Origin: Haloechinothrix alba
GTDB taxonomy: Bacteria; Actinomycetota; Actinomycetes; Mycobacteriales; Pseudonocardiaceae
NCBI RefSeq assembly: GCF_900188115.1
Contig: NZ_FZNW01000022.1
Span: 18,527 to 82,526 of the forward strand
Direction: 5' to 3'
Length of the DNA stretch: 64,000 bases
Part shown: positions 12,947-25,094 of the stretch, one piece after another
Position numbering within the stretch: position 1 is the stretch's first letter
Layout: the number at the start of each line of letters is the position of its first letter
Translations under genes and position numbers: made by a program
Notes under the pieces: generated by a model
Told to the model about the DNA's origin: nothing
What the model saw: only the letters and a program-made list of their open reading frames with translations
Databases searched by the model: none

Positions 12947-13711
12947 CTAGGCAGCTCCGGACAGCGTGCGCGAGATGGCGCGGGCGCTCGTCTGGACCAG
13001 CGGCGCGAGCGAGTGGGGCGAGACGGTGCCGTGATGCACGACCAGCGAGACCGCGGCGATCACGTGACCCCGGCTGCTGTGGATCGGGGCCGCTACGGAG
13101 AGCGCGTCCATGGTCACCTGGCGGTCGCTGATGGAGAACCCCGTGGTGCGGACGTCGGCGAGCATGCGGCGCAGGCTCCGCGGGTCGGTGACAGTGCATT
13201 CGGTGTAGCGGTCGATCGGTCCGCTGAGCACCTCGTCCTGCACGTCCGTCGGCGCGTGCGCCAGCAGGACCAGCCCGACACCGGTGGCGGTGAGTGCGAA
13301 CCGACCGCCCACGCGGGTCAGCACCGGAACCGCCTCCGAGCCTGCGATGCGTTCGATGAACACCAGCTCGGTACCTTCACGCACGGCGAGCTGCACGTTC
13401 TCCCTGGTGATCTGGGACAGGTCCTCGAGGAACGGGAGCGCGACCTCGCGCAGGCCCTGACCACGCGGGGCCAGGGCACCGAGCTGTCACAGGCGCAGCC
13501 CCACCCGGTACCGGCCGTCTCCGCCGCGTTCCAGGGCTCCCCACGCGGTCAGCTCGGCGACCAGCCGGTGCACGGTCGAGACCGGGATCTCCGCCTGGCG
13601 GGAGATCTCGCTCAGCGTCATCGCCCGGCGGTCGGTGTCGAAGGCGCTGAATATCCGCAGCGCGCGGGCCAGTACGGGGCCGGTGGCCGTGGCGCCTTCG
13701 CGATCGCTCAT
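12947..13711 (-). pseudogene. IclR-family transcriptional regulator interrupted by one in-frame stop
   Basis: The minus strand encodes an IclR-type regulator in one continuous frame broken by a single TGA at 13487-13489. The N-terminal part (start ATG 13711) holds the winged helix with TLSEISRQAEIPVSTVHRLVAEL and ends GGDGRYRVGLRL. The C-terminal part resumes at once with QLGALAPRGQGLREV and holds the effector-binding domain (LAVREGTELVFIERI through SLAPLVQTSARAIS). IclR proteins normally have a Trp after the LRL segment, so TGG to TGA is the simple explanation. Without the stop the protein would be about 254 residues, the normal length. It is divergent from the MetE-like gene, which it probably once controlled. 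Confidence 0.8.
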
Positions 13712-13895
13712 CCGTCCGATTATGCGAGCGCGCCCGGCGCCAGGGTGCACGCGACCGGATGCACTTTCCGGTATCCGGGAAACGTGCTGGGCACGGGAAG
13801 GCTGATCGGCGAGGCTGACCACTGGCAGCCGACGAGCATCGCCGGCCCCGGAGGCCCGGCGGAGTCGGTGAATCACGACGGCACGAGGAGAGTTC

Positions 13896-15017
13896 ATGGT
13901 CTGGCGAGACACCGCACCCTTCAGGGCCGATCACGTCGGGAGCCTGCTGCGGCCGGCGGAGCTGCTCGAGGCGCGCGAGAAGTATTCGGCCGGTTCCATC
14001 GGCGCCGAGGAGCTGCGCCACGCCGAGGACCGCGCGGTCCGCGACGTGGTCAGGCTCCAGGAGGAGGCCGGGCTGCAATCGGCGACGGACGGGGAGTTCC
14101 GCCGGACGTCGTGGCACATGGACTTCATCTACCGGCTCGAGGGCATCGACCCGACCGACGAGAAGCTCCGTGTGCACTTCCACAACGAGCAGGGTGACCT
14201 GGACTTCGAGGCGGCCGCGCCACGGGTGCACGACACCGTACGGCTGACGGAGACGATCTTCGCCGATGCGTTCGAGTTCCTGCGCGACACCGTGCGCACG
14301 GCCACGCCGAAGCTCACCATCCCCTCACCGAGCATGGTGCACTACCGCGGCGGCGACGCCGCGATCGACGAGTCCGTCTACCCGGACCGGCAGCGCTTCT
14401 GGGCGGACCTCACCTCGGCGTACGCCGAGCAGGTGCGCAGGCTGGGCGAGCTCGGTTGCACGTACCTGCAGCTCGACGACACGAGCCTGGCGTACCTCAA
14501 CGACCCCGAGCAGCGGGCGATGCTCGCCGGGCAAGGCGGGGTCGACGTCGAGCACCAGCACGAGCGCTACATCCGCAACATCAATGCCGCCCTGCGCAAC
14601 CGCCCGGAGGGCATGCGGGTGACCACCCACATGTGCCGGGGTAACTACCGCTCCTCGTGGGCCGCCGAAGGCGACTACGAGTTCGTCGCCGAAGCGCTGT
14701 TCTCCGAACTCGACGTGGACGGGTTCTTCCTGGAGTACGACGACGAACGGTCCGGAGGCTTCGCACCGTTGCGGTTCGTCCCGCGTGGCAAGCAGGTCGT
14801 GCTCGGGCTGGTAACCACCAAGCACGGAAGGCTCGAGGACAAGGACACACTCAAACGACGCATCGAGGAGGCCGGTGAGTACGTTCCCCTCGACCAGCTG
14901 TGCCTGTCACCACAGTGCGGCTTCTCGTCCACAGTGGACGGAAACGCGTTGACCGTGGACGAGCAGAAGGCCAAGCTCGCCCTGGTCGTGGAAACCGCCC
15001 AGGAGGTCTGGGGATGA
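13896..15017 (+). CDS. MetE-like single-domain cobalamin-independent methyltransferase
   Basis: 373 residues, matching the C-terminal catalytic barrel of MetE, the methionine synthase that transfers a methyl group to homocysteine, but without the N-terminal half. Zinc-ligand candidates are in place: H245 and C247 (THMCRGN), E280 (FFLEYDD) and C341 (SPQCGFSS). The opening FRADHVGSLLRPAELL is typical of the stand-alone family (YxjG/YxjH-like, COG0620). Such proteins often act on alternative thiols or methyl donors, so the exact substrate is uncertain. It diverges from the broken iclR gene across 184 bp. Confidence 0.85.
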   Translation: MVWRDTAPFRADHVGSLLRPAELLEAREKYSAGSIGAEELRHAEDRAVRDVVRLQEEAGLQSATDGEFRRTSWHMDFIYRLEGIDPTDEKLRVHFHNEQGDLDFEAAAPRVHDTVRLTETIFADAFEFLRDTVRTATPKLTIPSPSMVHYRGGDAAIDESVYPDRQRFWADLTSAYAEQVRRLGELGCTYLQLDDTSLAYLNDPEQRAMLAGQGGVDVEHQHERYIRNINAALRNRPEGMRVTTHMCRGNYRSSWAAEGDYEFVAEALFSELDVDGFFLEYDDERSGGFAPLRFVPRGKQVVLGLVTTKHGRLEDKDTLKRRIEEAGEYVPLDQLCLSPQCGFSSTVDGNALTVDEQKAKLALVVETAQEVWG

Positions 15018-15164
15018 CGTGGCCGGCTCCGGCTCGGCCACGGTGGTAGTCCTCCACTCGCACACGCTCGGCAGCGCCGCACGGAGCTACGGGGACGTGG
15101 CGGGAGGCGGTCGCCCGAACGGGCGGACGTCGTCCGGCACCTCCCTCGGCCGGGTCAGAGTCTT

Positions 15165-15179
15165 CTTGACTGGTTCCAG
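15165..15179 (+). promoter_or_regulatory. Operator-like motif upstream of fur-katA
   Basis: CTTGACTGGTTCCAG, an imperfect inverted repeat ending 21 bases before the fur start at 15201. It shares CTTGAC at the left and TTC-AG at the right with the motif in the same position upstream of the second fur gene (19359-19373). I infer an autoregulatory Fur-type binding site. Confidence 0.55.
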
Positions 15180-15200
15180 GAAACGTACTGCACTGGAGGT

Positions 15201-15686
15201 ATGCCCCTACACGGCGCATCACTGCGTACGCAGTTGCGTCAGGCGGGGCTACGGGTGACCGAGCCGCGCCTGGCGGTACTGGAATGGCTTGCCGATCATC
15301 CGCACGCAACGGTCGACGAGATCGGCAGGGGCGTGCGGGAACGGATCGGCTCGGTCTCGACGCAGGCCGTCTACGACGTGCTTACCGCGTGCGCGCGGGC
15401 CGGTCTGGTGCGGTGGATCGAGCCGGCAGGCCATCCCTCCCGTTACGAACGCCGCACCGGCGACAACCACCACCACCTGGTGTGCCGCGCCTGCGGTCGC
15501 ATCGACGACGTCGACTGCGCGCGTGGCTCACCACCCTGCCTCACCCCGGACGACGCCCAAGGATACGAGCTCGACGAAGCGGAGGTGGTGTTCTGGGGCG
15601 TATGCCGTGACTGCTCTGCCACGGCGGAACCGCTTCCCGCCTCGTACTCCACCGGTTCATCCCACCACGAGGAGGCACAGCAATGA
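15201..15686 (+). CDS. Fur-family peroxide-responsive repressor (FurA/CatR type)
   Basis: 161 residues. The N-terminal winged helix includes [25 protein letters not shown] and [22 protein letters not shown]. The dimerisation part has [20 protein letters not shown] and a second cysteine pair in GVCRDC, the structural zinc site. In actinomycetes such FurA/CatR proteins repress an adjacent catalase gene and release it on oxidation. The stop overlaps the katA start (ATGA), so regulator and enzyme are coupled. ATG 15201 follows TGGAGG. It resembles the second Fur protein at 19396 throughout. Confidence 0.9.
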   Translation: MPLHGASLRTQLRQAGLRVTEPRLAVLEWLADHPHATVDEIGRGVRERIGSVSTQAVYDVLTACARAGLVRWIEPAGHPSRYERRTGDNHHHLVCRACGRIDDVDCARGSPPCLTPDDAQGYELDEAEVVFWGVCRDCSATAEPLPASYSTGSSHHEEAQQ

Positions 15687-17140
15687 CGGAAACCGGAAAC
15701 AGGCCCACAACGACGGATGCCGGTATCCCCGTCGCGAGCGATGAGCACTCCCTCACGGTCGGCCCGGACGGTCCGATCCTGCTGCAGGACAACTACCTGA
15801 TCGAGCAGATGGCGAATTTCAACCGGGAGCGCATCACCGAGCGCCAGCCGCACGCCAAGGGTGGCGGCGCGTTCGGCAAGTTCGTCGTGACCGGCGACGT
15901 CAGCGCCTACACCAAGGCCAGTGTGTTCCAGCCGAAGACCGAGACGGACATGCTGATCCGGTTCTCCACGGTCGCCGGCGAGCGCGGCAGCCCGGACACC
16001 TGGCGCGACCCGCGTGGCTTCGCGGTGAAGTTCTACACCAGCGATGGCAACTACGACATGGTCGGCAACAACACCCCGGTGTTCTTCGTCCGGGACCCGA
16101 TGAAGTTCCAGCACTTCATCCGCTCGCAGAAGCGCCGCGCGGACAACAACCTGCGCGACAACGACATGCAGTGGGACTTCTGGACGCTGTCACCGGAGTC
16201 GGCGCACCAGGTCACCTGGCTGATGGGGGACAGGGGGATCCCGAAGACCTGGCGGCACATGAACGGCTACTCCAGCCACACCTACATGTGGGTCAACGCA
16301 GAGGGCGAGAAGTTCTGGGTGAAGTACCACTTCAAGACCGACCAGGGCATCGACTTCCTCACCCAGGAAGAGGCCGACCGCCTGGCAGGCGCCGACCACG
16401 ACTACCACAACCGTGACCTGTACCGGGCGATCGAACGGGGCGATTACCCGAGCTGGACGCTGTACGTGCAGATCATGCCGTTCGCCGAGGCCGAGACCTA
16501 CCGGTTCAACCCGTTCGACCTCACCAAGGTGTGGCCGCACGGCGACTACCCGCTGCACGAGGTCGGGCGGATGACGCTGACCGCGAACCCGACGGACTTC
16601 CACACCCAGATCGAGCAGGCGGCCTTCGAGCCCAACAACCTCGTGCCCGGTATCGGGCCGAGCCCCGACAAGATGCTGCTTGCCCGGCTGTTCTCCTACG
16701 CCGACGCGCACCGCGCCCGCCTGGGCGTGAACTACAAGCAGATCCCGGTGAACGCGGCGCACGTGCCGGTGCACGCCTACAGCAAGGACGGCGTCATGCG
16801 GGTGGAGAACGTCTCCGACCCGGTGTACGCGCCGAACTCCAAGGGCGGGCCGCACGCCGACACCGCCCGCTTCGGCGAACCGGCAGGCTGGGAGACCAGC
16901 GGCGAGATGGTGCACGCCGCCTACACCAAGCGCAGGGATGACGACGACTTCATCCAGGCTGGCACCCTCGTACGCGAGGTGATGGACGACGCCGCCCGCG
17001 AACGGCTGGTCTCCAACGTCGCAGGGCACCTCGGCGACGGCGTCACCGAGCCGGTGCTGCGACGCGCGTTCGAGTACTGGCGCAATGTCGACAAGGACAT
17101 CGGCGACCGGATCGAGAACGCTGTCAGGAGCGCCGGCTGA
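15683..17140 (+). CDS. katA: Monofunctional haem catalase
   Basis: 485-residue catalase that disproportionates hydrogen peroxide; the size fits the small-subunit clade. The distal histidine is H57 ([12 protein letters not shown]). The haem-pocket segment [21 protein letters not shown] leads to [14 protein letters not shown] with the catalytic Asn. The proximal tyrosine lies in [13 protein letters not shown]. No catalytic residue is missing. Its ATG overlaps the stop of the upstream fur gene, and a strong hairpin follows 16 bp after the stop. Expression is probably controlled by the upstream Fur protein. Confidence 0.96.
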   Translation: MTETGNRPTTTDAGIPVASDEHSLTVGPDGPILLQDNYLIEQMANFNRERITERQPHAKGGGAFGKFVVTGDVSAYTKASVFQPKTETDMLIRFSTVAGERGSPDTWRDPRGFAVKFYTSDGNYDMVGNNTPVFFVRDPMKFQHFIRSQKRRADNNLRDNDMQWDFWTLSPESAHQVTWLMGDRGIPKTWRHMNGYSSHTYMWVNAEGEKFWVKYHFKTDQGIDFLTQEEADRLAGADHDYHNRDLYRAIERGDYPSWTLYVQIMPFAEAETYRFNPFDLTKVWPHGDYPLHEVGRMTLTANPTDFHTQIEQAAFEPNNLVPGIGPSPDKMLLARLFSYADAHRARLGVNYKQIPVNAAHVPVHAYSKDGVMRVENVSDPVYAPNSKGGPHADTARFGEPAGWETSGEMVHAAYTKRRDDDDFIQAGTLVREVMDDAARERLVSNVAGHLGDGVTEPVLRRAFEYWRNVDKDIGDRIENAVRSAG

Positions 17141-17156
17141 TCAGCTCGCGGCCGCA

Positions 17157-17184
17157 CCGGGCCGCCGGGCCGGGGGCGGCCCGG
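17157..17184 (+). terminator. GC hairpin after katA
   Basis: CCGGGCCGCC, an 8-base loop, then GGCGGCCCGG: a perfect 10-bp stem starting 16 bp after the katA stop. There is no T-run, as is common in actinomycetes. It is also downstream of the convergent gene ending at 17242. Confidence 0.6.
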
Positions 17185-17241
17185 GCGCCGGGCGCGCCGG
17201 CACCCCACATCACACGGTGCCGTTCCGTGGTCGCGTCACGA

Positions 17242-17607
17242 TCACCACGGCGGGTCGTCGAGATCGACCTCGGCTCCGTCGTAGGAGAGTTCAGGGGACC
17301 AGCCGAGGCGCGTCTCGCCGTCGACCTGGGTCAGCACGAGGGCGAATCGATGCTGCTCCTCGCAGCGGCCGACGAGCGCGACCCGATGCCTGCGACCCTC
17401 ACCCACGCTCGGGTCGACCGGGGCCTGGCCTCGACCGTGCGTGACGACATCACCCCCGATCGCGTCAACGATGATCTCGTTGGCAGGGGCGTCCTCCTCG
17501 CGTGCGGTCACGAACACCTGATCAACTCGGGTGCTCGCGCGGCCGCATTCCGGGCACAGAAGGCGTGCATCGCTGTCGGTCAAATACTCTGGCTCGCTCA
17601 CGGACAT
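17242..17607 (-). CDS. Hypothetical protein with zinc-ribbon-like cysteine pair
   Basis: About 121 residues from the ATG at 17607 (MSVSEPEYLTDSDARLLCPECGRAS). A CPEC pair near the N-terminus, with a later single Cys in LVGRCEEQH, suggests a partial metal-binding knuckle. The remainder is acidic and ends SYDGAEVDLDDPPW. An in-frame GTG at 17661 would add 18 residues. Reading frame and codon bias look real, but I recognise no family. It is convergent with katA and divergent from the CPBP protease gene. Confidence 0.5.
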   Translation of the reverse strand: MSVSEPEYLTDSDARLLCPECGRASTRVDQVFVTAREEDAPANEIIVDAIGGDVVTHGRGQAPVDPSVGEGRRHRVALVGRCEEQHRFALVLTQVDGETRLGWSPELSYDGAEVDLDDPPW

Positions 17608-18016
17608 CCTCACGCGGGCTCTGGGATCGGCCACGTACCGGCCAAACACCATCGTTCTCACCCGAACGTGCAGCGAGCAAGGGGATCGGCTTCGCCGATG
17701 TGAACCGCTTACGACATCGTCGGCGAACTGTTAGCTCCACAAGGGATTCAGCGGGATAACATGCCCCGGCAACGCTGACAGGAGTATCCGGTATCCGCAC
17801 CCGATTCCGTACGGTTCGGCACGGATGGCAAGCGTGCCCGTTGTATCACCATTCCTCGACCGGCCTTTCCGTCAGCGATGTCGTCCCGCGCTCCGGGCAG
17901 GCGGTGGGTTTGCCACGCCGTGTCCCGGGAATACCTGACCCGGACACGCTGAACACCGACGAGACCGCCGCGCGGCGTGACCGCGCAGGGCGCTTCCTGT
18001 GAGGTGCTCGAGTGGA
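17608..18016. other. Divergent intergenic stretch, no gene seen
   Basis: About 400 bp between the zinc-ribbon-like gene and the CPBP protease gene. Open frames here are short and unlike any family. It should contain both promoters, but I could not single out elements. Confidence 0.4.
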
Positions 18017-18790
18017 ATGACGATCAGCGAGCAGCTGGACGGCAGCCGGGCGACACACCCGCGCGCTCCACGGGGCCGGCGAGCGGGCATTGTCATGGTC
18101 ATCGTTTTCGCCGCGGCCGAGGTGGTGTTCCTGACCGCCTCCTTCCTGGTTGTCGTGCCGTACGCACTACAGGGCGCACCGACCGCGGGGAAGAACCTCC
18201 CACCCAGCGCGTTGCTGCTGTCCGTGCTGGTCCCGACGGTTCTGGCAGCGCTGACCGCGCTCGCGGGTACCGCGGCGTTCGGGGGAGGTCGGCGGGCGGG
18301 ACGTGTGCGCCGTGAGCTGGCCATCCGGTGGAACTGGCGTCACGCCGGAATCGGGCTGGTGATCGGCGTGGGAAGTCTCGCGATCACGTTGCCTGCCGCA
18401 TCCGTCTGGACCGCGATGGTGGGTGAGGACGACGCGAGCTCAGCGGTCGGGGACGCCTTTGCAGGCCGGGACCTCGGCCCTGCCGTGGCGCTCGGCGCGT
18501 TCCTTGCGATGTGGCTGGTCGCGCCGCTGTGTGAGGAACTGATCTTCAGGGGGACGCTGTGGCGCGCGCTGGAGCACTTCCGGTTGAACCCGTGGGTCAT
18601 CTTCGCTCTCACCACCGTGATCTTCGCCGTGGCCCACATGGAGCTGCTGCGCAGCCCCTTGCTTCTGGTCGTCTCGATCCCGGTCGGCCTGGGAAGGTTG
18701 CTCACCGGCAACGTTCTCACCAGCATCGTCACCCACCAGATCAACAACCTCCTGCCAGCGGCGAGCCTGCTGAGCATGACCTTCGGTTGA
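18017..18790 (+). CDS. CPBP-family intramembrane metalloprotease (CAAX protease-like)
   Basis: 257 residues with about six hydrophobic helices. The conserved CPBP motifs are present: EELIFRG at 173-179 (E173, E174, R178), H207 in VIFAVAHME, and H240 in THQINN. Family members are membrane proteases or bacteriocin-immunity-like proteins of the ABI/CAAX group. I start at ATG 18017, preceded by GAGTGGA, rather than a GTG six codons earlier. It stands alone between the two Fur-catalase modules. Substrate cannot be inferred. Confidence 0.87.
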   Translation: MTISEQLDGSRATHPRAPRGRRAGIVMVIVFAAAEVVFLTASFLVVVPYALQGAPTAGKNLPPSALLLSVLVPTVLAALTALAGTAAFGGGRRAGRVRRELAIRWNWRHAGIGLVIGVGSLAITLPAASVWTAMVGEDDASSAVGDAFAGRDLGPAVALGAFLAMWLVAPLCEELIFRGTLWRALEHFRLNPWVIFALTTVIFAVAHMELLRSPLLLVVSIPVGLGRLLTGNVLTSIVTHQINNLLPAASLLSMTFG

Positions 18791-18852
18791 ACCGGGCGCC
18801 GATGATCGCAACCGTTCCCGCCCGGGGTCCCGTCACCGATGGGCCCCGAGCG

Positions 18853-19104
18853 TCGCCGGGCCAGGATCCGGAGGCTCGCGGTCGGCATCACCAGCCACGG
18901 CTGCTGTCTTCCACGGCACTCGTACAGACGGTCCAGAGCCGAGTACACCGGTAGCGCCGTCCGCCCGTCCGAGGTCTGCCGCAGCTGAACGACCGCATCC
19001 TCAGCGGAACTGACGTGGGACTCGCAACAGTGGTACACGACCGGAGGGAAATCTTCTCCTGAAACCGCGGTACCCGCGCGGCTCTGAGCACCGTCCTCCG
19101 ACAC
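18853..19104 (-). pseudogene. SAV_915/SseB-like protein fragment
   Basis: On the minus strand, from a possible GTG at 19104 (GGGGG upstream), the frame reads SGEDFPPVVYHC, then EDAVVQLRQTSDGRTALPVY and SALDRLYECRGRQQPWLVMP. This is the pattern of the short SAV_915-type SseB-like proteins of actinomycetes (FPPVVY; RDGRxAL; YSALDRL; QPW). After about residue 85 the family resemblance stops and the frame runs on, antisense, through the CPBP gene to 18340. I read it as a gene whose 3' end was lost or frameshifted. Moderate confidence in the family, low in the exact limits. Confidence 0.42.
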
Positions 19105-19358
19105 GACCAACCCCCGAGCGCCACTGCATTCGTCACGCTTACGGGCCGCATCGTAGTCGGCGGGTCCACGGCGCAGTCCCGTTCGAGGCACGATGCCGCT
19201 TTCGCCTTCTCGGCTCACGCATGTTGCCCGGATAGTGCATTGTTCGTTGGACGCGCCGCGTGCCAGGCGAGTTCCGGAAGCCCTTCCTGGTATCAAGATC
19301 ACCTACAGGCGTGTAGCGCTGACGCTGCCGCTCCCACAGCCGGAGGCGGCCGCATAGT

Positions 19359-19373
19359 CTTGACCTATTCAAG
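19359..19373 (+). promoter_or_regulatory. Operator-like palindrome upstream of fur-katG
   Basis: CTTGACCTATTCAAG: a perfect inverted repeat (CTTGA, five bases, TCAAG) ending 22 bases before the fur ATG at 19396. It matches the motif at 15165-15179 in sequence and position. Inferred autoregulatory Fur/CatR operator. Confidence 0.62.
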
Positions 19374-19395
19374 AAAATCCGGCAGACTGTTGTTC

Positions 19396-22082
<2,687 letters not shown>

Positions 22083-22089
22083 GTAGACC

Positions 22090-22135
22090 GTCCAGGCCGG
22101 CCCGCACGGGCCGGCCTGGACGGGCCGGCCTGGAC
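22090..22135 (+). terminator. katG terminator hairpin with a tandem duplicated arm
   Basis: GTCCAGGCCGGCCC (22090-22103), loop GCAC, then GGGCCGGCCTGGAC (22108-22121): a perfect 14-bp stem starting 8 bp after the katG stop. The right arm is repeated exactly at 22122-22135. Confidence 0.72.
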
Positions 22136-22219
22136 GGCTCCGTTCGAGCCGCTCACTCGCCGGTACGTAGCACCAGCAGGAAAGCCAGCGCTATCAACGC
22201 CATCCGGGTAATGCCGCGC

Positions 22220-23344
22220 CTAGACGCCGGTGACGACCGGCGCTGCGACAAGGCCGAAACTTTGCAGCACCCCGAGTAGCTCCCGGTGACCGAACGCCTG
22301 GCACGCTGAACCAAACCCGACCCGACGGGGCGCGCCGTGCACGAGGTGATGTGCGGCGTATGCCTGCATGAGGCCGGTCTGCTTGTAGTTGCAGGCCCCC
22401 CGAAGCACGCAATGCACGTGACCCAGTGGTCCGGACGCCTGAACGGAGTCGACGGAAATGTTCACCCGCTGGTTCTCGCGGGGTGGCGCCTCACTCCGAA
22501 TCGCGAGCGCCTGCTCCGACAAGACCCGGAACTTCTCATCCTCCGGAAGGTCCTTGACCTGCTCCAAGGCGGCCTCGACGATCTGCGGCACCCCGAGCAT
22601 GAGTTGCCGGTCAAGAACGCCCCCCAACGCCGAAACATTGGCCACCCGGGGATCCCGTTTGAACCAGACCGGGTGCGACGTGCCGCCCCACGGAAGGCCG
22701 AGCCCGACCTCGTGCTGGCCCGGAACGGCCAACTGCCGACACGTTCCGTCCACCGGCCACTCGACATACTGGTTCTGCTCCAGGTAGTACGCCTTCGACA
22801 GTGCCGCATTTACCAGAATGGACTGAGTAGACGCAACAGTCGGAGAGCCCTTCCAGAACACAGCGACGTCCAACGTGTCCAGGCCAGGGGTCTCCAGACA
22901 GATGTTCGCGGCTATCTCGCCCGTGGTGTACATCTGAGCGATTCCCGGTGCTAGCAGCAGGCCGCGCTCGGCCATGCGTTCGCCGTACTCCTCGTCGCAC
23001 ACCCGCACCCAGTCCTGCTCGCCCGTGGTATCCAGGTAGTGGCACCCTGCGGCTATACACGCTTCTACAACCTGAGGGCCGTACTTGGAGAACGGCCCCA
23101 CCGTATTGCACACCACCGAGGCGCCGCGAAACAATTCGGTCAACTCAGCGACCGTATGGTTCGACTCCGCAACCTCGTAGACCGCCGTTTCCCGGCCGGG
23201 GAGTCCCTCCATCGCCTGCTTTATGCGCTCGCTGTTGCGTCCGGCGGCCAGAAAGGGCAAGCTGTACTCGCGCAAGTACTCGGCCACCAGCTTGCCGGTA
23301 TAGCCGCTCGCGCCGTAGATGACGACTGGCTTGTCCGTGCTCAC
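22220..23344 (-). CDS. Saccharopine dehydrogenase-like NAD(P)-dependent reductase
   Basis: 374 residues. The N-terminus VVIYGASGYTGKLVAEYLREY is an NADP-binding Rossmann fold of the saccharopine dehydrogenase / trans-acting enoyl reductase superfamily. The strand-turn VVCNTVGPFSKYG and the CHYLDTTGEQDW segment are typical of the same group. The C-terminal part resembles the DUF5938 type. Enzymes of this superfamily include mycobacterial enoyl reductases acting on lipid intermediates, but the substrate here is unknown. It lies 25 bp downstream of the acyl-CoA ligase gene on the same strand, so they are probably cotranscribed. Confidence 0.78.
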   Translation of the reverse strand: MSTDKPVVIYGASGYTGKLVAEYLREYSLPFLAAGRNSERIKQAMEGLPGRETAVYEVAESNHTVAELTELFRGASVVCNTVGPFSKYGPQVVEACIAAGCHYLDTTGEQDWVRVCDEEYGERMAERGLLLAPGIAQMYTTGEIAANICLETPGLDTLDVAVFWKGSPTVASTQSILVNAALSKAYYLEQNQYVEWPVDGTCRQLAVPGQHEVGLGLPWGGTSHPVWFKRDPRVANVSALGGVLDRQLMLGVPQIVEAALEQVKDLPEDEKFRVLSEQALAIRSEAPPRENQRVNISVDSVQASGPLGHVHCVLRGACNYKQTGLMQAYAAHHLVHGAPRRVGFGSACQAFGHRELLGVLQSFGLVAAPVVTGV

Positions 23345-23369
23345 GATCGTCCTTCCTTCCTACGATTAC

Positions 23370-24956
23370 TCAGTTGACGCTTCGGATGCGCCCGGCCCAG
23401 TACGCGTTGCGCAACGCCGGCTTGTCGTGTTTACCTACCGCCGTAACCGGTATCTGGTCCAGGAACTCCACAGATTTCGGAGCCTGAACGCTGCCCTTCC
23501 GTTCCTTGACCCACGTGATCAATTCATCGGTGCGCACCCCGGCGTTCTGGTCGGTGACCACTACCGCTTTCACGGTTTCGCCCCACTTCTCGTCAGGTAC
23601 CCCGATGACGCAGGCATCGCGTACGGCGGGATGCTCGAACAGCGCGGTCTCGACCTCCTTGGGGTACACATTGAATCCTCCTGAAATGATCAAATCCTTC
23701 TTTCGGTCCACAATATACAAAAATCCGCGTTCGTCGCTGCGCGCCAGGTCACCTGTGCACAGCCAGCCATTCCGTAGCGTGGCCTCGGTTTCGTCTTGCC
23801 GATTCCAGTAGCGGAGCATTGTGTGTGGTCCCCGTGCTGCGATCTCGCCGACACCGCCGGCCTCGACGTCACCGAAATTCTCGTCGAATAGCCGAACATC
23901 CGCGATCGTGACCGGGCGCCCACACGAGGACAGCGACGTCAGATCACCGCTTATGACCGCATCCGCGTGGTCCTGCTTGCTCAGCACAGTCAGCTGGTTT
24001 GGCGCCTCCGTCTGGCCGTAGAGCTGCGCGAATATCGGGCCGAACCGTTCGATAGCCTCTAGCAGGCGCTGATGACCAATCGGTGAGGCACCGTAGACAA
24101 CCGTACTCAGCGAAGAGAGGTCGAACCCGTGCCCGGTTTCGGTGTCCAGCAGCATGTACAACATCGTGGGAACCAGCATGGTCGACGTGACGTGTTCGGT
24201 CGCCACAGCATGCAGCAGCCGCTGCGGATCGAATCCACCAAGGATCACGTTCGTCCCGCCACGAAGCCACACGGGCAGCACAAATCCGCCGCCGGCGTGC
24301 GTCAGTGGTGCGACGTGTGCGAAAACCTCGCGCTCGCCCAGGCCGAGTTCGAGTAGCTCGCTGAACAGTGCCGCTACGAATGTTCGGTGACTGTGCACAA
24401 CCCCCTTAGGCTGCCCGGTGGTACCACCGGTGTAGTAGATGCCGAACAGGTCGTCCGGCACTACCGCCGGACGACCCGGACTCGCGTGCTGCTGATCGAG
24501 CAATCGGGGCATGGAGTGTCCACCGGGTATTACCGAACCGTCATCGACACCAAGCACGATCTCGATATCGAGTTCTTTGTGAATCTTCTCGACGCGCTCG
24601 GCGTGCGCCGCATCGTGGGCGATCGCACGAGCACCCGAATCCGCGATGATATGGGCGTGGTCGACGGCTCCGAGCTTGGCGTTGAGTGGCACCACGACCA
24701 GGCCGGCCCAGGCCGCGCCGTAGAACACGTCGAGCAGCTCCGGACAATCCTCCATCAGGATCGCCACCCGGTCGCCGTGTCTCAAGTCGAGCGCCAGAAG
24801 TGCCCTCCCTGCCTTCCGGATCCGTTCGATCTGCTCGACGTAGGTGATGCGCCGATCCCCGGAAGTCACGGCGACTTTCTCGCCGTATGCGTGGCCGCAT
24901 CGCTCCACCAAACTGCCCAAAGTGTGGTCCAGCATCGACTGCATCGGTCCCTTCAC
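23370..24956 (-). CDS. Acyl-CoA ligase (class I adenylate-forming)
   Basis: 528-residue AMP-binding enzyme that activates a carboxylic acid with ATP and CoA. Core motifs are complete: YYTGGTTGQPKG (phosphate loop), YGQTE (motif A5), CTGDLARSDERGFLYIVDR (A7-A8 hinge) and a C-terminal lysine in TAVGKHDKPALR. The start MKGPMQSMLDHTLGSLV is at 24956; an internal ATG four codons in is possible. It is divergent from the SDR pair and leads the reductase gene. Fatty, aromatic or steroid side-chain acids are all possible substrates. Confidence 0.9.
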   Translation of the reverse strand: MKGPMQSMLDHTLGSLVERCGHAYGEKVAVTSGDRRITYVEQIERIRKAGRALLALDLRHGDRVAILMEDCPELLDVFYGAAWAGLVVVPLNAKLGAVDHAHIIADSGARAIAHDAAHAERVEKIHKELDIEIVLGVDDGSVIPGGHSMPRLLDQQHASPGRPAVVPDDLFGIYYTGGTTGQPKGVVHSHRTFVAALFSELLELGLGEREVFAHVAPLTHAGGGFVLPVWLRGGTNVILGGFDPQRLLHAVATEHVTSTMLVPTMLYMLLDTETGHGFDLSSLSTVVYGASPIGHQRLLEAIERFGPIFAQLYGQTEAPNQLTVLSKQDHADAVISGDLTSLSSCGRPVTIADVRLFDENFGDVEAGGVGEIAARGPHTMLRYWNRQDETEATLRNGWLCTGDLARSDERGFLYIVDRKKDLIISGGFNVYPKEVETALFEHPAVRDACVIGVPDEKWGETVKAVVVTDQNAGVRTDELITWVKERKGSVQAPKSVEFLDQIPVTAVGKHDKPALRNAYWAGRIRSVN

Positions 24957-25094
24957 GTGAATCGCGGAATCTTCCTGCTGGTCACACTATGGCGCACCGG
25001 TATCCGGTAGAATGTGGATTCGGCACAATCTGTCGTACGTTGATGCGGGGTTCTCGACATTCCGGAGCCGCCACGGCCGCACTAGCCTCGGGTT

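Noticed and set aside
13896..15017. Full MetE methionine synthase
   Set aside because: Only the C-terminal catalytic barrel is present; full MetE is about twice as long, so it is called a single-domain MetE-like protein.
16190..17029. 279-codon frame antisense to the catalase gene
   Set aside because: His- and Val-rich shadow of katA without a plausible start or motif.
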